64,000 nt of DNA. It comes from Ignavibacteriales bacterium (GTDB lineage Bacteria > Bacteroidota > Ignavibacteria > Ignavibacteriales > Ignavibacteriaceae). The stretch's first letter is position 1. Every line of letters begins with the position of its first letter. The DNA lies in the NCBI GenBank assembly GCA_016714125.1, contig JADJNX010000005.1, positions 186,001-250,000 on the forward strand. Direction: 5' to 3'. A program made the translations under genes and the position numbers. The notes below the pieces were generated by a model. The model was given only the letters and a program-made list of their open reading frames with translations, searched no databases and had not been told where the DNA came from. Of the stretch, positions 1 through 9,489 are shown in pieces.

Positions 1-28
1 TTTTTTTATTTACAAACTTGAGGAAACG

Positions 29-1303
29 ATGAATAAGAAATCTCTCTTTTTTCTAATCGTGGTGGCATTTGCAGTTAATACTTCATTTGCTCAAATTTTA
101 GTAGAAAATTTTAATTATCCTGCCGGCGATTCTCTTACAGCTCATGGCTGGACAAGACACAGTGGCACATCCGGAACTATTCTTGTTGGAACTCCAGGAC
201 TGGAATTTCCTAACTATGTTGTAACCGGTGGAAACAATGCACTTCTTTATCAAAACGGGGAAGACATTAATAAAACTTTTGACAGTTTGACTTCAGGCTC
301 CGTTTATACCTCATTGTTGGTAAAACTGACGGCGAATAGCCCTGTTCCGGGTTATTTTTTCCATTATGGTAGAAACCCTTTTAATACATTTGATTTTCGT
401 GCAAGAACATGGGTAAAAGCTGATGGTCTTGGTTACAGAATTGGCATTAGCCCTTCAGGTAATGCTGATACAGTATTCACAACTGAAAAATTTGCCCTTG
501 ATTCAACATATCTTATTGTGGTAAAATACAGCGTATTCGATGCTGTTTCTGATTCAATTAGTTTGTGGGTTTTTAAAGCCGGTGACAATTTTGTTGCTGA
601 AACAGCCCCTGCTGTTGGTCCTTTGAGCATGATTGCTGCAGATATTTCACCGGGTTCAATCGCATTGAGACAATTTAACGCTGATCAGAGAATTATTGTT
701 GATAACATTCAGGTAAGCACTTCATGGTTACTTAATGTTGTGCCTGTTGAATTTATTTCATTCTCGGCAACTGCTTTGAATGGCAAAGTTGACCTGGCAT
801 GGCAAACCGCAAGTGAAACCAATAATAAAGGTTTTGAAATTGAGAGAAGCCTCGACAATACAAATTTCAGTGTCGTTGGATATGTTGACGGAAGAGGAAC
901 TACAACCCAAACTTCAGTATATAACTTCTCTGATAAATTTGATGTTAATGGAACAGTTTACTACAGACTGAAACAAATCGATTTTGATGGGACAACTGCC
1001 CTCTCAAACACTATTGAAGTTGAATCAAATATGATTACCGGTTTTGAAATGTTCCAAAACTATCCAAATCCATTCAACCCAACAACCAATATTAAATTTA
1101 CGGTTGCTGAATCAGGAATGGCTTCTTTGAAGGTATTTAATGTTACCGGAGAACTGGTTGCAAACCTTTTCAATCAGACCGTTGAAAAAGGCACTGTTTA
1201 CACAGTTAACTTTGATGCTTCAAAACTTAACTCAGGTGTTTATTTTGCCCAACTTTCACAGGGAAGCAATGTTAAGAATATCAAACTGATTCTTAATAAA
1301 TAA
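29..1303 (+). CDS. Secreted protein with type IX-style C-terminal sorting domain
   Basis: The 424-residue product starts with a clear signal peptide (about residues 1-21, hydrophobic core after MNKK, cleavage near SFA-Q). Residues about 22-230 form a beta-rich region I do not recognise. Residues about 236-331 look like the fibronectin-III-like module that often precedes the sorting tail (PVEFISFSA, then WQTASETNNKGFEIERS). Residues about 340-424 are a sorting module containing YPNPFNPTTNIKF and ending LNSGVYFAQL. In this group such tails direct export by the type IX secretion system, so the protein is probably secreted or surface-anchored. Ligand or enzyme activity of the central region is unknown. 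It is monocistronic, followed at once by a strong terminator. Confidence 0.9.
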   Translation: MNKKSLFFLIVVAFAVNTSFAQILVENFNYPAGDSLTAHGWTRHSGTSGTILVGTPGLEFPNYVVTGGNNALLYQNGEDINKTFDSLTSGSVYTSLLVKLTANSPVPGYFFHYGRNPFNTFDFRARTWVKADGLGYRIGISPSGNADTVFTTEKFALDSTYLIVVKYSVFDAVSDSISLWVFKAGDNFVAETAPAVGPLSMIAADISPGSIALRQFNADQRIIVDNIQVSTSWLLNVVPVEFISFSATALNGKVDLAWQTASETNNKGFEIERSLDNTNFSVVGYVDGRGTTTQTSVYNFSDKFDVNGTVYYRLKQIDFDGTTALSNTIEVESNMITGFEMFQNYPNPFNPTTNIKFTVAESGMASLKVFNVTGELVANLFNQTVEKGTVYTVNFDASKLNSGVYFAQLSQGSNVKNIKLILNK

Positions 1304-1324
1304 TCTCTCCCTTACTCTTTTTTT

Positions 1325-1360
1325 AAGCGAATAACCTTTTGGTTATTCGCTTTTTTATTT
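1325..1360 (+). terminator. Rho-independent terminator after the sorting-domain protein
   Basis: A perfect 12-bp stem (1325-1336 with 1341-1352, core GCGAATAACC/GGTTATTCGC) with a TTTT loop runs into a T-rich tract. It separates the secreted protein gene from ssb. Confidence 0.9.
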
Positions 1361-1405
1361 TAATTTTAGCTTTTGTAATTAAATTAATATTCTAACGGAG
1401 GATAC

Positions 1406-1849
1406 ATGGCACTTTCACTTAACAAAGTGATGTTACTGGGTAATCTCGGCAGAGATGCTGAAACAAGATTTTCAAATGACAATTCAATCGCAATTACATC
1501 ATTCTCTCTAGCCACAAGTCTTGCTAAAAAAGGACGGGACGGCAACTGGATAAATGAAACCACATGGCATAACATAACTGCATTTAATATCCATGAGAGA
1601 ACACTTGAGGCGCTTAAAAAAGGTACCCGAGCTTATATTGAAGGCAGAATTCAAATTCGTGACTATACAAAACAGGATGGTACTGCCGGTAAGTCTTACG
1701 ACATTGTTGCAGATAAAGTTACACTGGTTGACAAAAGAGCAGATTCTGAAGGAGGTCCATTCGAAGCTCAACAGAATGAAGGACAAGCTCCGGCCGCTTT
1801 TGAAGCACCTCAATCGACAGACAAAAAAGATGATGATTTGCCATTTTAA
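1406..1849 (+). CDS. ssb: Single-stranded DNA-binding protein
   Basis: This 147-residue protein coats single-stranded DNA in replication, repair and recombination. Residues about 4-110 are the OB fold (start MALSLNKVMLLGNLGRDAE, then WINETTWHNITAF). A low-complexity linker follows, and the C-terminal tip is DDDLPF, the acidic peptide that recruits partner enzymes. Length is near that of typical bacterial SSB. The start has a strong ribosome binding site (GGAGG) just upstream. The gene lies between a terminator and the CorC-like gene, with only about 20 bases to the latter, so the two may be cotranscribed. Confidence 0.97.
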   Translation: MALSLNKVMLLGNLGRDAETRFSNDNSIAITSFSLATSLAKKGRDGNWINETTWHNITAFNIHERTLEALKKGTRAYIEGRIQIRDYTKQDGTAGKSYDIVADKVTLVDKRADSEGGPFEAQQNEGQAPAAFEAPQSTDKKDDDLPF

Positions 1850-1868
1850 TTTTATCGGTGAAAAATAA

Positions 1869-3144
1869 GTGTCTTATGAAGTAACGTTACTGATCGGGCT
1901 TGTTTTATGCTTTTGCTATCAGCTCTATTCAGTGGATCTGAAGTTGCACTATTTGGGACCAATAAGGCTTTGTTGAAGAGGGATTCCACAAGAACCCCCT
2001 CTTCTTGCGATATACTCTGTTTCTTATCGAAAATCCAAAACGTTTGCTCGTGACGATTTTATTGGGCAATAATCTGGTTAATACACTTGCCTCCATTTTA
2101 GCAGTTTCTATCACAATGATAGTAGTTCAAAAATTCCAATATGATCCCGAAACTGCAATAACCATCCAAATAGCAACCATAACCATTTTGGTTCTACTTT
2201 TTGGTGAGATTACGCCTAAAGTTTACGCAACAAATAATCCTGTTGGGTTTCTTAAAGTCGCAGTTTTTCCTCTTTATTGGGTCAGTCTGTTTCTCTACCC
2301 GGCTTCCGAATTAATCAATGAAATAATTAGTAATTCTTTCAGAAAATTTAAGATGAACAAGTCGAAGCATGCGATTAACAAGGAAGAAATTTCACAACTT
2401 GCTGATATTGGGCATAAAGCCGGTACTCTTGCTGAAAAAGAGCAGGAAATTATAAAGGGACTTGTTTCGTACACTAATGTGTCAGTTAAACAGGTTATGA
2501 GGCCAAGATTAAGTATTGTTGGTGTGCCAGAAAAATCAACGCTTGAAGAGGTTGCTTCTCTCATTCTCGAAGCTGGCCACAGCCGTCTTCCAGTTTACAA
2601 AGAAGACCTTGATGAAATCAAAGGTATTTTGTACGCAAAAGACCTTCTTCCAATGATGAAAAATAAATTTGCAAGAAGGATAGCTTCTTTCACGCCCGCA
2701 AAACTTGCCAGACCTGCAATGTTTGTTCCGGAAACAAAATTAATCAGCGAACTTATGCAAGAATTTCAAGAGAAAAAATTGCATATGGCAATTGTAATCG
2801 ATGAATATGGAGGCACATCAGGACTTATTACTCTCGAAGATATTCTGGAAGAAATTCTCGGTGATATCCGCGATGAATATGACAAAGAAGAACCGAATAT
2901 TCGGAAAATAAATCCATTCACTTTTGAAGTGAGTGGTGAACTAACCATCGGTGAACTTGAAGAGCTTATGAATGTGGAATTTGGTGATATTTCACCTGAT
3001 ATTCAGACCATAAGTGGGTTAATCTTTGAAAATGCAGGGAAAATACCCAAAAACGGATATTCCATTAAGATAGGACCCGTCACCTTTAAGGTTGTTCAAG
3101 TGGAGCGGAACAGACTCAGGAAAATTATTGTAAGGACTCAATAA
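1869..3144 (+). CDS. CNNM/CorC-HlyC family membrane transporter (frameshifted)
   Basis: About 425 residues when read across two breaks. The order is an N-terminal CNNM membrane domain (ALFSGSEVALFGTNK, then several hydrophobic segments to about residue 190), a CBS pair (VMRPRLSIVGV and MAIVIDEYGGTSGLITLEDILEEILGDI) and a C-terminal CorC_HlyC domain. The family is linked to Mg/Co or other cation export; GldE of gliding bacteria is a relative. The start is probably GTG 1869. Frame changes lie near a T run at about 1911-1914 and a C run at about 1995-1999; each fits loss of one base. The protein downstream of about 2000 is intact. The next gene starts directly after its stop. Confidence 0.87.
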
Positions 3145-3561
3145 ATGAAACCCGGATGTTTCCTCAAAACACTTATTGTAGGTACAATTCTTCTTGCTGC
3201 TGCAATTTATATTGTGACCAATAAGGGGAAAGAGTGGTTTGTGGACCCGATTAAAGAAAATCTTCTCTCGAGTGCGTTTGATTCTTTGCCAAATGAGCTT
3301 AAAGGATTAAAAGATACTAAAGAAAAACTGATGCTTGTTGAAAGGATCGACAGTCTTGTTGCGCAATTTAAAAGTGATTCCACAGAGGCAACAATCAATT
3401 TTAGTAAGGTCGAGAATTTTTTTGAAACATTACAGGACTATTCCAAAGACAGTCTGTTAACATCCAGGGAGTATGAATTCCTAAAAAAACTGACTGATGA
3501 GATGATCTCAGCCAAGCCTAAAAATTTTATTGAATTTGAGAAAGACAAGCAGGCACCGTGA
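3145..3561 (+). CDS. Small membrane-anchored protein of unknown function
   Basis: A 138-residue protein with one N-terminal hydrophobic segment (residues about 8-24, ILLAAAIYIV) and a soluble, charged, probably helical remainder. I recognise no domain or catalytic motif. It starts one base after the CorC-like stop, and its own stop overlaps the start of the MlaD-like gene (TGATG). It is therefore almost certainly in one operon with them and may be an accessory of the envelope lipid-transport-like protein that follows. That role is inference from position only. Confidence 0.75.
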   Translation: MKPGCFLKTLIVGTILLAAAIYIVTNKGKEWFVDPIKENLLSSAFDSLPNELKGLKDTKEKLMLVERIDSLVAQFKSDSTEATINFSKVENFFETLQDYSKDSLLTSREYEFLKKLTDEMISAKPKNFIEFEKDKQAP

Positions 3562-4493
3562 TGAATGCACAGCGAAAAACAGAAATAAAAGTGGGAATTA
3601 CCGCAATGGCCGGTATAGTTCTACTTATTTGGATTATTGGTTGGGCAAAAAATATCAGTTTTATTGAAAAAATACAAGTTATAAAATTGAGTTTGATAAT
3701 GTTTCAGGGCTTGAGATAGGGGGATAATGTGACCATAAATGGTGTCCGAAAGGTTCTGTTGAATCGATTACAGTAACTGGCCCGACAGTTCTCGTTGAAG
3801 TTGCTATATCGAAAGAAGTTCAAATCCCGGAGGATTCCAAATATTATGTTACAATGCTTGACTTGATGGGGGTAAAAAGTTGAAATACGTCCCGGAAAAT
3901 CATCCAAATTCATAAACCCTGATGAGATTCAGCAAGGGGAGTTTCAGTATGACGTTGCCGAGGTCATGAGTTTTGTTGGTCGTGCCGGTGAAGGAATACC
4001 GGCTATGTTATCAAAAATTGATACTGCCCTCACCGCCATTAATTCATATCTACAGGATAAAGAGATTAAAGGGGATGTAAAGTCGGGACTTAAAAATCTG
4101 GTAGCGTTAGCAACAGATTTCAGATCTCTTATCAGGGAGCAAAGAGGACAGATTGACCATCTGCTTACAAACAGCATTAAATTAACAGCAAATGCCGACT
4201 CACTTACGACAACTGCTTCTGCTTTTATTAAAGAAAACCAGGATTCCATTGCAACAAGTATTAAAAATCTTAACAAATTACTTGTGCAATCAGATGCCTT
4301 GATTAAAAAATTTGATGGTATCATTGATGAAACCACTTCACAGAAAAATAATCTTGGTAAATTACTGTATGATGAAACTACTTTCGATGAGCTAAAATCC
4401 ACACTTAAAGAAGCAAAGGAACTACTACTCCTGGTTAAAAAACAATTGAAAAATGAAGGTATTAATGTCAAAGCTAAAATTGATCTCTTCTAA
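3561..4493 (+). CDS. MlaD/MCE-domain protein (several frameshifts)
   Basis: About 310 residues when reassembled. There is one N-terminal transmembrane helix (start MNAQRKTEIKVGITAMAGIV), then an MCE domain recognisable as NVTINGVRKGSVESI and ALSO IRPGKSSKFINPDEIQ-like segments, then a long helical region (intact from about 3966) that resembles the coiled helical part of MlaD-type proteins. MCE proteins bind lipid and act between inner and outer membranes, usually with an ABC transporter; no MlaE/MlaF partner is visible nearby. At least four single-base breaks fall between about 3665 and 3885, an unusually dense cluster. The tail overlaps the start region of the gamma-glutamyltransferase gene. 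Confidence 0.78.
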
Positions 4494-6186
4494 ATTATTT
4501 TCCTTTTTTTTATTTCTCACTCTTTCGCTGACTATTTCAGGTTGTGCCACTTTTTCAGGTAGAGAAACCGCCTATGCTCAAGGTATGGTTGTTAGCGCAG
4601 ACTCACTGGCAACTGAAGTTGGTATAAAGATTCTCAGGGCAGGTGGAAATGCCATCGATGCTGCAGTTGGAGTGGGTTTTGCACTTTCCGTAACCTATCC
4701 CGTCGCCGGTAATCTTGGTGGTGGCGGTTTTATGGTAATTAGAAAAGCCAATGGGGAAGAGCTGACACTTGACTATCGTGAAAAAGCTCCCAATCTTGCT
4801 AAAAGGGATATGTATCTTAATTCTAAAGGTGAATTTATCGATTCCCTTGCCCAGGAAGGTATTCTGGCTTCCGGTGTACCTGGAAGTGTTTCCGGGATGT
4901 TGTTTGCACTGGAAAATCATGGAACGATGACGAGGGAAGCTGTGATCTCTCCCTCGGTTGAACTTGCGGAAAATGGTTTTTATCTTTCTGAAGCGACATC
5001 TAATTCTTTTAACAGATACAGGAATTCATTTTTAAAGTTTCCATCAACCTCTAAATATTTTACAAAAGACACCACACTTTTTGTTAAAGGGGATATCTTT
5101 TTTCAGAAAGATTTGGCTAAAACACTCCGACGAATAATTGAGAGTGGGACCGATGGATTTTACAAAGGCCAAACAGCTGAGCTTATTGTAGCCCAAACTC
5201 AAAAAATGGACGGTATTATCACTTTAGATGACCTTGCAAAATATAATACAGTTGTTCGGGAAGTTGTCAAAGGAACCTACCGTGGATATAAGATTTTATC
5301 TATGCCACCTCCAAGTTCGGGAGGTGTTGCGTTAATTGAGCTCCTGAATATTTTGGAGAATATAGATCTCAAAAGTTTAGGACATAACTCAACAAAATAT
5401 GTTCACTATTTGACTGAAGCAATGCGGAGAGTTTACGCGGACCGTTCAAAATATCTTGGGGACCCCGATTATTATCCTGTACCTGTCAAGTCTCTAATAT
5501 CAAAACAATATGCAAAAAAGTTGTTTGAACAAATAACATCTTCCGCTTCAAATTCCGCTAATATATCACCGGGACTTGGAAATAATAGTGAAAGTATGGA
5601 AACAACCCATTATTCGATTATTGACAAGTGGGGAAATGCTGTAAGTGTAACAACAACAATAAATTCGGGCTATGGATCTAAAGTTGTTGTTGATGGTGCC
5701 GGCTTCTTCTTAAATAACGAGATGGATGATTTTTCGGCAAAACCCGGAATTCCGAATCAATTTGGTTTACTTGGCAGTGAGGCAAACTCGATTGAACCCG
5801 GTAAAAGAATGCTCAGCTCGATGACCCCAACTATTGTATTAAAAAATGATAAACCGGTTTTAATTGTTGGATCACCGGGTGGTTCAACCATAATTACAGC
5901 AGTTTTACAGGTGGTCTTAAATGTCCTCGATTTTAATATGGAGATTAAAGAAGCTGTGAATGCGCCAAGAATGCATCATCAATGGTATCCTGATCATATC
6001 TCTCTGGAAGAAGGTGTGCTTAATGCAGTTGGAACTCTTGAATTGATGAATATGGGGCACAAATTAAAAGACATTCCATATCTTGGTTTAATAGAGGCAA
6101 TTAAAATTGATCCTGAGACAGGAAAAGTTACCGGAGCCACTGACGGAAGAGGTTTTGGACTCGCCAAAGGAGAACTTGATAAATGA
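4465..6186 (+). CDS. ggt: Gamma-glutamyltransferase
   Basis: This 573-residue enzyme cleaves the gamma-glutamyl bond of glutathione and related compounds and transfers the group to water or amino acids. I prefer ATG 4465 over the upstream ATG 4453, because GAAGG lies 5 bases before it and it begins the signal peptide directly. The peptide ends in a lipobox-like TISGC (Cys about 27), so a lipid-anchored periplasmic protein is likely. GAGGNAIDAAVGV-like and NLGGGGFMVI segments are typical. The autocleavage nucleophile is the first Thr of TTHYSIID (about residue 380), and the later MLSSMTPTIV and VGSPGGSTIIT segments carry substrate-binding residues. The stop overlaps the acpS start. Confidence 0.95.
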   Translation: MSKLKLISSKLFSFFLFLTLSLTISGCATFSGRETAYAQGMVVSADSLATEVGIKILRAGGNAIDAAVGVGFALSVTYPVAGNLGGGGFMVIRKANGEELTLDYREKAPNLAKRDMYLNSKGEFIDSLAQEGILASGVPGSVSGMLFALENHGTMTREAVISPSVELAENGFYLSEATSNSFNRYRNSFLKFPSTSKYFTKDTTLFVKGDIFFQKDLAKTLRRIIESGTDGFYKGQTAELIVAQTQKMDGIITLDDLAKYNTVVREVVKGTYRGYKILSMPPPSSGGVALIELLNILENIDLKSLGHNSTKYVHYLTEAMRRVYADRSKYLGDPDYYPVPVKSLISKQYAKKLFEQITSSASNSANISPGLGNNSESMETTHYSIIDKWGNAVSVTTTINSGYGSKVVVDGAGFFLNNEMDDFSAKPGIPNQFGLLGSEANSIEPGKRMLSSMTPTIVLKNDKPVLIVGSPGGSTIITAVLQVVLNVLDFNMEIKEAVNAPRMHHQWYPDHISLEEGVLNAVGTLELMNMGHKLKDIPYLGLIEAIKIDPETGKVTGATDGRGFGLAKGELDK

Positions 6187-6550
6187 TTGTTGGGACCGGA
6201 GTTGACATTATTGAGATTGACCGAATTCAAAAATCAATTGAGAGATTTGAGGAGAGATTCCTCAATAAAATTTACACCAAAACAGAGATAGACTATTGTT
6301 TGACTAAAGCTGATAAATACAGAAGATTTGCAGCGCGATGGGCAATCAAAGAAGCGGTTTATAAGGCTCTGATGAAATATGATGAAACAATTGCATGGAA
6401 AGATATATCAGTGAAAAACGATGATGATGGTGCTCCAATTCTGGAAGAACTTGAAAAATCACACGGATTAAAGAGATGGGAATCTCAATTCACATTACTT
6501 TAAGTCACTCCAATAATTATGCGGTTGCGATGGCAATCGCTGAAAAATAA
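6183..6550 (+). CDS. acpS: Holo-acyl-carrier-protein synthase (one frameshift)
   Basis: The enzyme transfers 4'-phosphopantetheine from CoA to acyl carrier protein. The N-terminus has GTGVDIIEIDRI and the metal-binding segment FAARWAIKEAVYKAL. The open frame stops early at 6503. A single missing base near 6493 (QF-HITLSHS) restores the conserved C-terminal strand HSNNYAVAMAIAEK and a stop at 6548-6550, giving the usual length of about 122 residues. The gene overlaps the ggt stop by four bases, so it is translationally coupled. Confidence 0.93.
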
Positions 6551-6599
6551 CAATAAATTAAACTTCCTTTCTCCACTTTTTGTTATATTAGTAGTGACG

Positions 6600-6607
6600 G
6601 AAAGGAG
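6600..6607 (+). promoter_or_regulatory. Strong Shine-Dalgarno without a standard start codon
   Basis: The sequence AAAGGAGAG is a good ribosome binding site, yet no ATG, GTG or TTG follows at the right distance in the HNH nuclease frame. ATT at 6616 is the codon at suitable spacing. This site is the main reason for extending the nuclease upstream of ATG 6721. Confidence 0.55.
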
Positions 6608-6615
6608 AGTTTCAA

Positions 6616-7146
6616 TTCAGCTTTCAAAAACACCATTCGGTACTTTATAACACATTTGTATTAGTTCTAAACCAGAGTTACGAACCTTTATCTGTTTGTA
6701 ATGTAAAACGGGCTTTTGATATGATCTATCTTGGAAAGGCAGATACCATTCTTGAAGATAGTGAGCGAAATATCCGTACGGTTCGAAAAAATTATCCGTT
6801 TCCTGTGGTAATTCGGCTAAGGAAATATATCCACATCCCTTATAAACAGGTAATTTTGACGCGAAAAAATATTATTCGAAGAGATAACCACAAGTGTGCC
6901 TACTGTGGAAAAACCGACCTGCTATTGACGATGGATCATATAATTCCGCGATCGAAGGGGGGAGACGATTCATGGGAGAATCTGATTTCCGCATGTCCCA
7001 AGTGTAACAGCAAAAAAGGGGACAGAACTCCTGCGGACGCCGGAATGCCGCTACTTTTCCAGCCTTATGCGCCCAATAACTTACTTTTTATTAAATTTGC
7101 AGTAGGTAATTTAGATAATCGCTGGAAACCCTATCTTTTTCATTAA
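6616..7146 (+). CDS. HNH endonuclease family protein
   Basis: A small HNH nuclease with a central zinc-and-catalytic core: CAYCG, then MDHIIPRSKGGDDSWENL, then CPKCNSKKG. The two CxxC pairs bind zinc, and the His in DHIIPRSKGG is catalytic. Homologues in this phylum start near a VLVLNQSYEPLSVCNVKRAF segment, and exactly this is encoded upstream of the first ATG (6721). The true start must therefore lie near 6616, where only ATT is found. The protein is stand-alone, without a methylase, recombinase or repeat next to it, so it looks like the common chromosomal family member and not a homing or defence nuclease. Its physiological substrate is unknown. Confidence 0.85.
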   Translation, partial: FSFQKHHSVLYNTFVLVLNQSYEPLSVCNVKRAFDMIYLGKADTILEDSERNIRTVRKNYPFPVVIRLRKYIHIPYKQVILTRKNIIRRDNHKCAYCGKTDLLLTMDHIIPRSKGGDDSWENLISACPKCNSKKGDRTPADAGMPLLFQPYAPNNLLFIKFAVGNLDNRWKPYLFH

Positions 7147-7156
7147 TTAAAACTAT

Positions 7157-8138
7157 GTGATGCGAAAAAAAAGAATATTAAGTGGAATGCGCCCCACCGG
7201 AAAACTCCACTTGGGGCATTATGCCGGTGCACTCGAAAACTGGGTAAAACTTCAAGAAGAATATGAAAATTATCATTTAATTGCTGATTATCATGTACTA
7301 ACCACCGATCTTGATACTTCCCGTATTTATCAAGATACTATCGATATGGTCATCGACTGGCTCGCAATCGGTTTGGACCTAAAAAGTTAAAATCTTCCGT
7401 CAATCACAAGTCAAAGAACACTCTGAACTCTTTTTGATTTTCTCTATGTTGATCACAGCAAACCGTCTTGAAAGAAATCCTTCGTTAAAGGATCAAATCA
7501 GAGACCTTAATATCCAACAGACTGTTTATGGTCATCTCGGATACCCCGTGCTTCAGGCAGCAGATATATTGCTTTACAAAGGTGAAGCTGTACCGGTTGG
7601 AGAAGATCAGGTGCCACATGTTGAGATTACCAGGGAAATTGCCCGTAAGTTTAACAACCAATATGGCGAAGTATTTCCTGAGCCGGATCCACTTTTAACC
7701 GTTTTTGCCAGACTTGCAGGATTGGATGGTGTGGCAAAGATGAGTAAGTCGCTGGGAAATACAATTCTCCTTTCTGATGATCCGGAAACAGTGAAGCAAA
7801 AGATTAGAAAAGCAGTGACAGATATCCAGAAACTGCGTAAAAACGATCCCGGTCGTCCAGAAGTATGTGTCGTCTTTTCATATCATAAAAAGTTTAATCC
7901 CGCTGAAGTTGAAGAGATTGAAACCGGGTGCAGGAGTGGAGCTTTGGGTTGTGTAGATTGTAAATTAAACTGTTCTGCCAAGATTTCGACTTTTCTTGCG
8001 CCTGTGCTCCAAAAACGTAGTGAACTGGAAAATGATTTGTCTCTTGTTTTGGATGTAATTTCCGAAGGGGAGAGGGATGCACGCATAACTGCCGGTGCAA
8101 CGATGAATGAAGTAAGAACCAACATGAAAATGGGATAA
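7157..8138 (+). CDS. trpS: Tryptophanyl-tRNA synthetase (one frameshift)
   Basis: This class I synthetase charges tRNA-Trp. The HIGH-type motif is KLHLGHYAG at about residue 17 and the KMSKS loop is AKMSKSLGN. GMRPTGKLHLGHYAGA is the family signature. The reading frame is lost at an A run (7381-7385). Adding one A gives DLKKVKIFRQSQVKEHSELF and joins the halves into a 327-residue protein, normal for the family. A GTG at 7157 and ATG at 7160 are both possible starts. It abuts scpA with no gap. Confidence 0.95.
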
Positions 8139-8858
8139 ATGTTCAAAGTAAAACTTGATACATTTGAAGGTCCACTCGATCTACTCCTTTTTTTCATAAA
8201 GAGAGATGAACTTGATATATATGATATTCCAATTGCATATATCACTAATGAATTTCTAAAATATCTCGAACTTATTAAGATACTTGATCTTGAGCAGGCT
8301 GGGGATTTTATTCTCCTTGCTTCAACACTAATGCATATTAAAGTGAGAATGTTGTTGCCAAAGGAAGTGGACGAAAAAGGACAGGAGATTGACCCGCGAA
8401 CCGAACTCGTTCAACAGTTGCTTGAGTATAAACGATATAAAGAGATGGCAGAAGAGTTTTCCTTTTTCGAAACAGAACAAAGAAAAATCTTCTATCGGGG
8501 CAATTTTAATCTGGATGAAAAATCCACATTTGATGATACCGGACTTTTACTGAAAAATATCACTGTGTTTGACCTTGCCAGATCTTTTCAGAAAATTATG
8601 TCGACTCATAAGCCTGAACCCAGACATCACATACCGAGAGTTCCTGTCAGTATTGAGGAACACATGCAGTTCATCATGAATCGGTTAACAGATGAAAAGG
8701 AGATCATTTTTTCGAAAATGGTCACAATTTTAAAGATAAAAATTCAAGTGGTATATACATTTGTGGCTCTACTTGAGATGGTAAAAATGCAATTAATTGG
8801 GATAAAAGAGTCCCCGAATCTTAACGATTTTATGATTTATGCAATAGAAAATGATTGA
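8139..8858 (+). CDS. scpA: Segregation and condensation protein A
   Basis: ScpA is the kleisin subunit of the bacterial SMC complex, bridging the SMC heads. The N-terminus FKVKLDTFEGPLDLLLFFIKRDELDIYDI is the family signature (quoted here in part: FEGPLDLLLFFIKRDELDI). The protein is 239 residues, close to the expected length. It starts on the base after the trpS stop and overlaps scpB by eight bases, the standard scpAB arrangement. SMC itself is not in the window. Confidence 0.95.
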   Translation: MFKVKLDTFEGPLDLLLFFIKRDELDIYDIPIAYITNEFLKYLELIKILDLEQAGDFILLASTLMHIKVRMLLPKEVDEKGQEIDPRTELVQQLLEYKRYKEMAEEFSFFETEQRKIFYRGNFNLDEKSTFDDTGLLLKNITVFDLARSFQKIMSTHKPEPRHHIPRVPVSIEEHMQFIMNRLTDEKEIIFSKMVTILKIKIQVVYTFVALLEMVKMQLIGIKESPNLNDFMIYAIEND

Positions 8859-9489
8859 CGAACTTTATCTTCCCGTAATTGAGGGACTAATATTTGCTTC
8901 CGAAGACCCTATCTCTGCTGATGAGATTGTAAGGGCGATAGTTGCAATTGACGGTGAGTCAACAGTTCTTAATTCTGAAGATGTGACAAATGCTGTAGAT
9001 CAAATAAATCTGAAGTATGAGAATGTCGAATATCCTTTTAAGATCGCAATGATTTCCGGTGGATATATTTTTGCAACAAAACCTGAGTTAAGCAAATATC
9101 TTGGTTATCTCAATTCTGAAAAAATTAAGAGGAGACTCTCACAGGCTTCACTCGAAACACTTTCAATTATTGCATATAAACAACCGATGACAAAGCCTGA
9201 TCTTGAAGCAATCAGAGGAGTTAATTCAGATTACATATTGAGTACTCTCCTTGAGAAAAGACTCATAACCATTGTTGGCAGGGCTGAAACAGTGGGCAGA
9301 CCACTATTATACTCCACAACGGAAGAATTTCTGAAATATTTTGGATTAAACAAAATTTCAGACCTTCCACGCCCGCGTGAGATCGATGAATTGATGCAGG
9401 ATGAGGATTTCATCGAACAGAAAAGAAAATTAATGATGCAAGCCGTGGAAGAAACGATAGAATTGGAATTAAAAGATGAAAACGAATAA
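8851..9489 (+). CDS. scpB: Segregation and condensation protein B
   Basis: ScpB dimers bind ScpA and regulate the SMC complex. The product is 212 residues with two winged-helix domains. The conserved stretch LSQASLETLSIIAYKQPMT, followed by EAIRGVNSDYILSTLLEKRLI and GRPLLYSTTEEFLKYFGL-type motifs, identifies it. It is coupled to scpA (overlap) and its 3' end overlaps the pseudouridine synthase start. Confidence 0.95.
   Translation: MIDELYLPVIEGLIFASEDPISADEIVRAIVAIDGESTVLNSEDVTNAVDQINLKYENVEYPFKIAMISGGYIFATKPELSKYLGYLNSEKIKRRLSQASLETLSIIAYKQPMTKPDLEAIRGVNSDYILSTLLEKRLITIVGRAETVGRPLLYSTTEEFLKYFGLNKISDLPRPREIDELMQDEDFIEQKRKLMMQAVEETIELELKDENE

Noticed and set aside
1370..1405. Promoter for ssb
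   Set aside because: A TTTG is present but no good TAnnTTTG element follows at the expected spacing; only the ribosome binding site is convincing.
3944..4471. 175-residue open frame antisense to the MlaD-like gene
   Set aside because: It covers a well-coded helical domain on the other strand and has no recognisable domain or ribosome binding site; a shadow frame.
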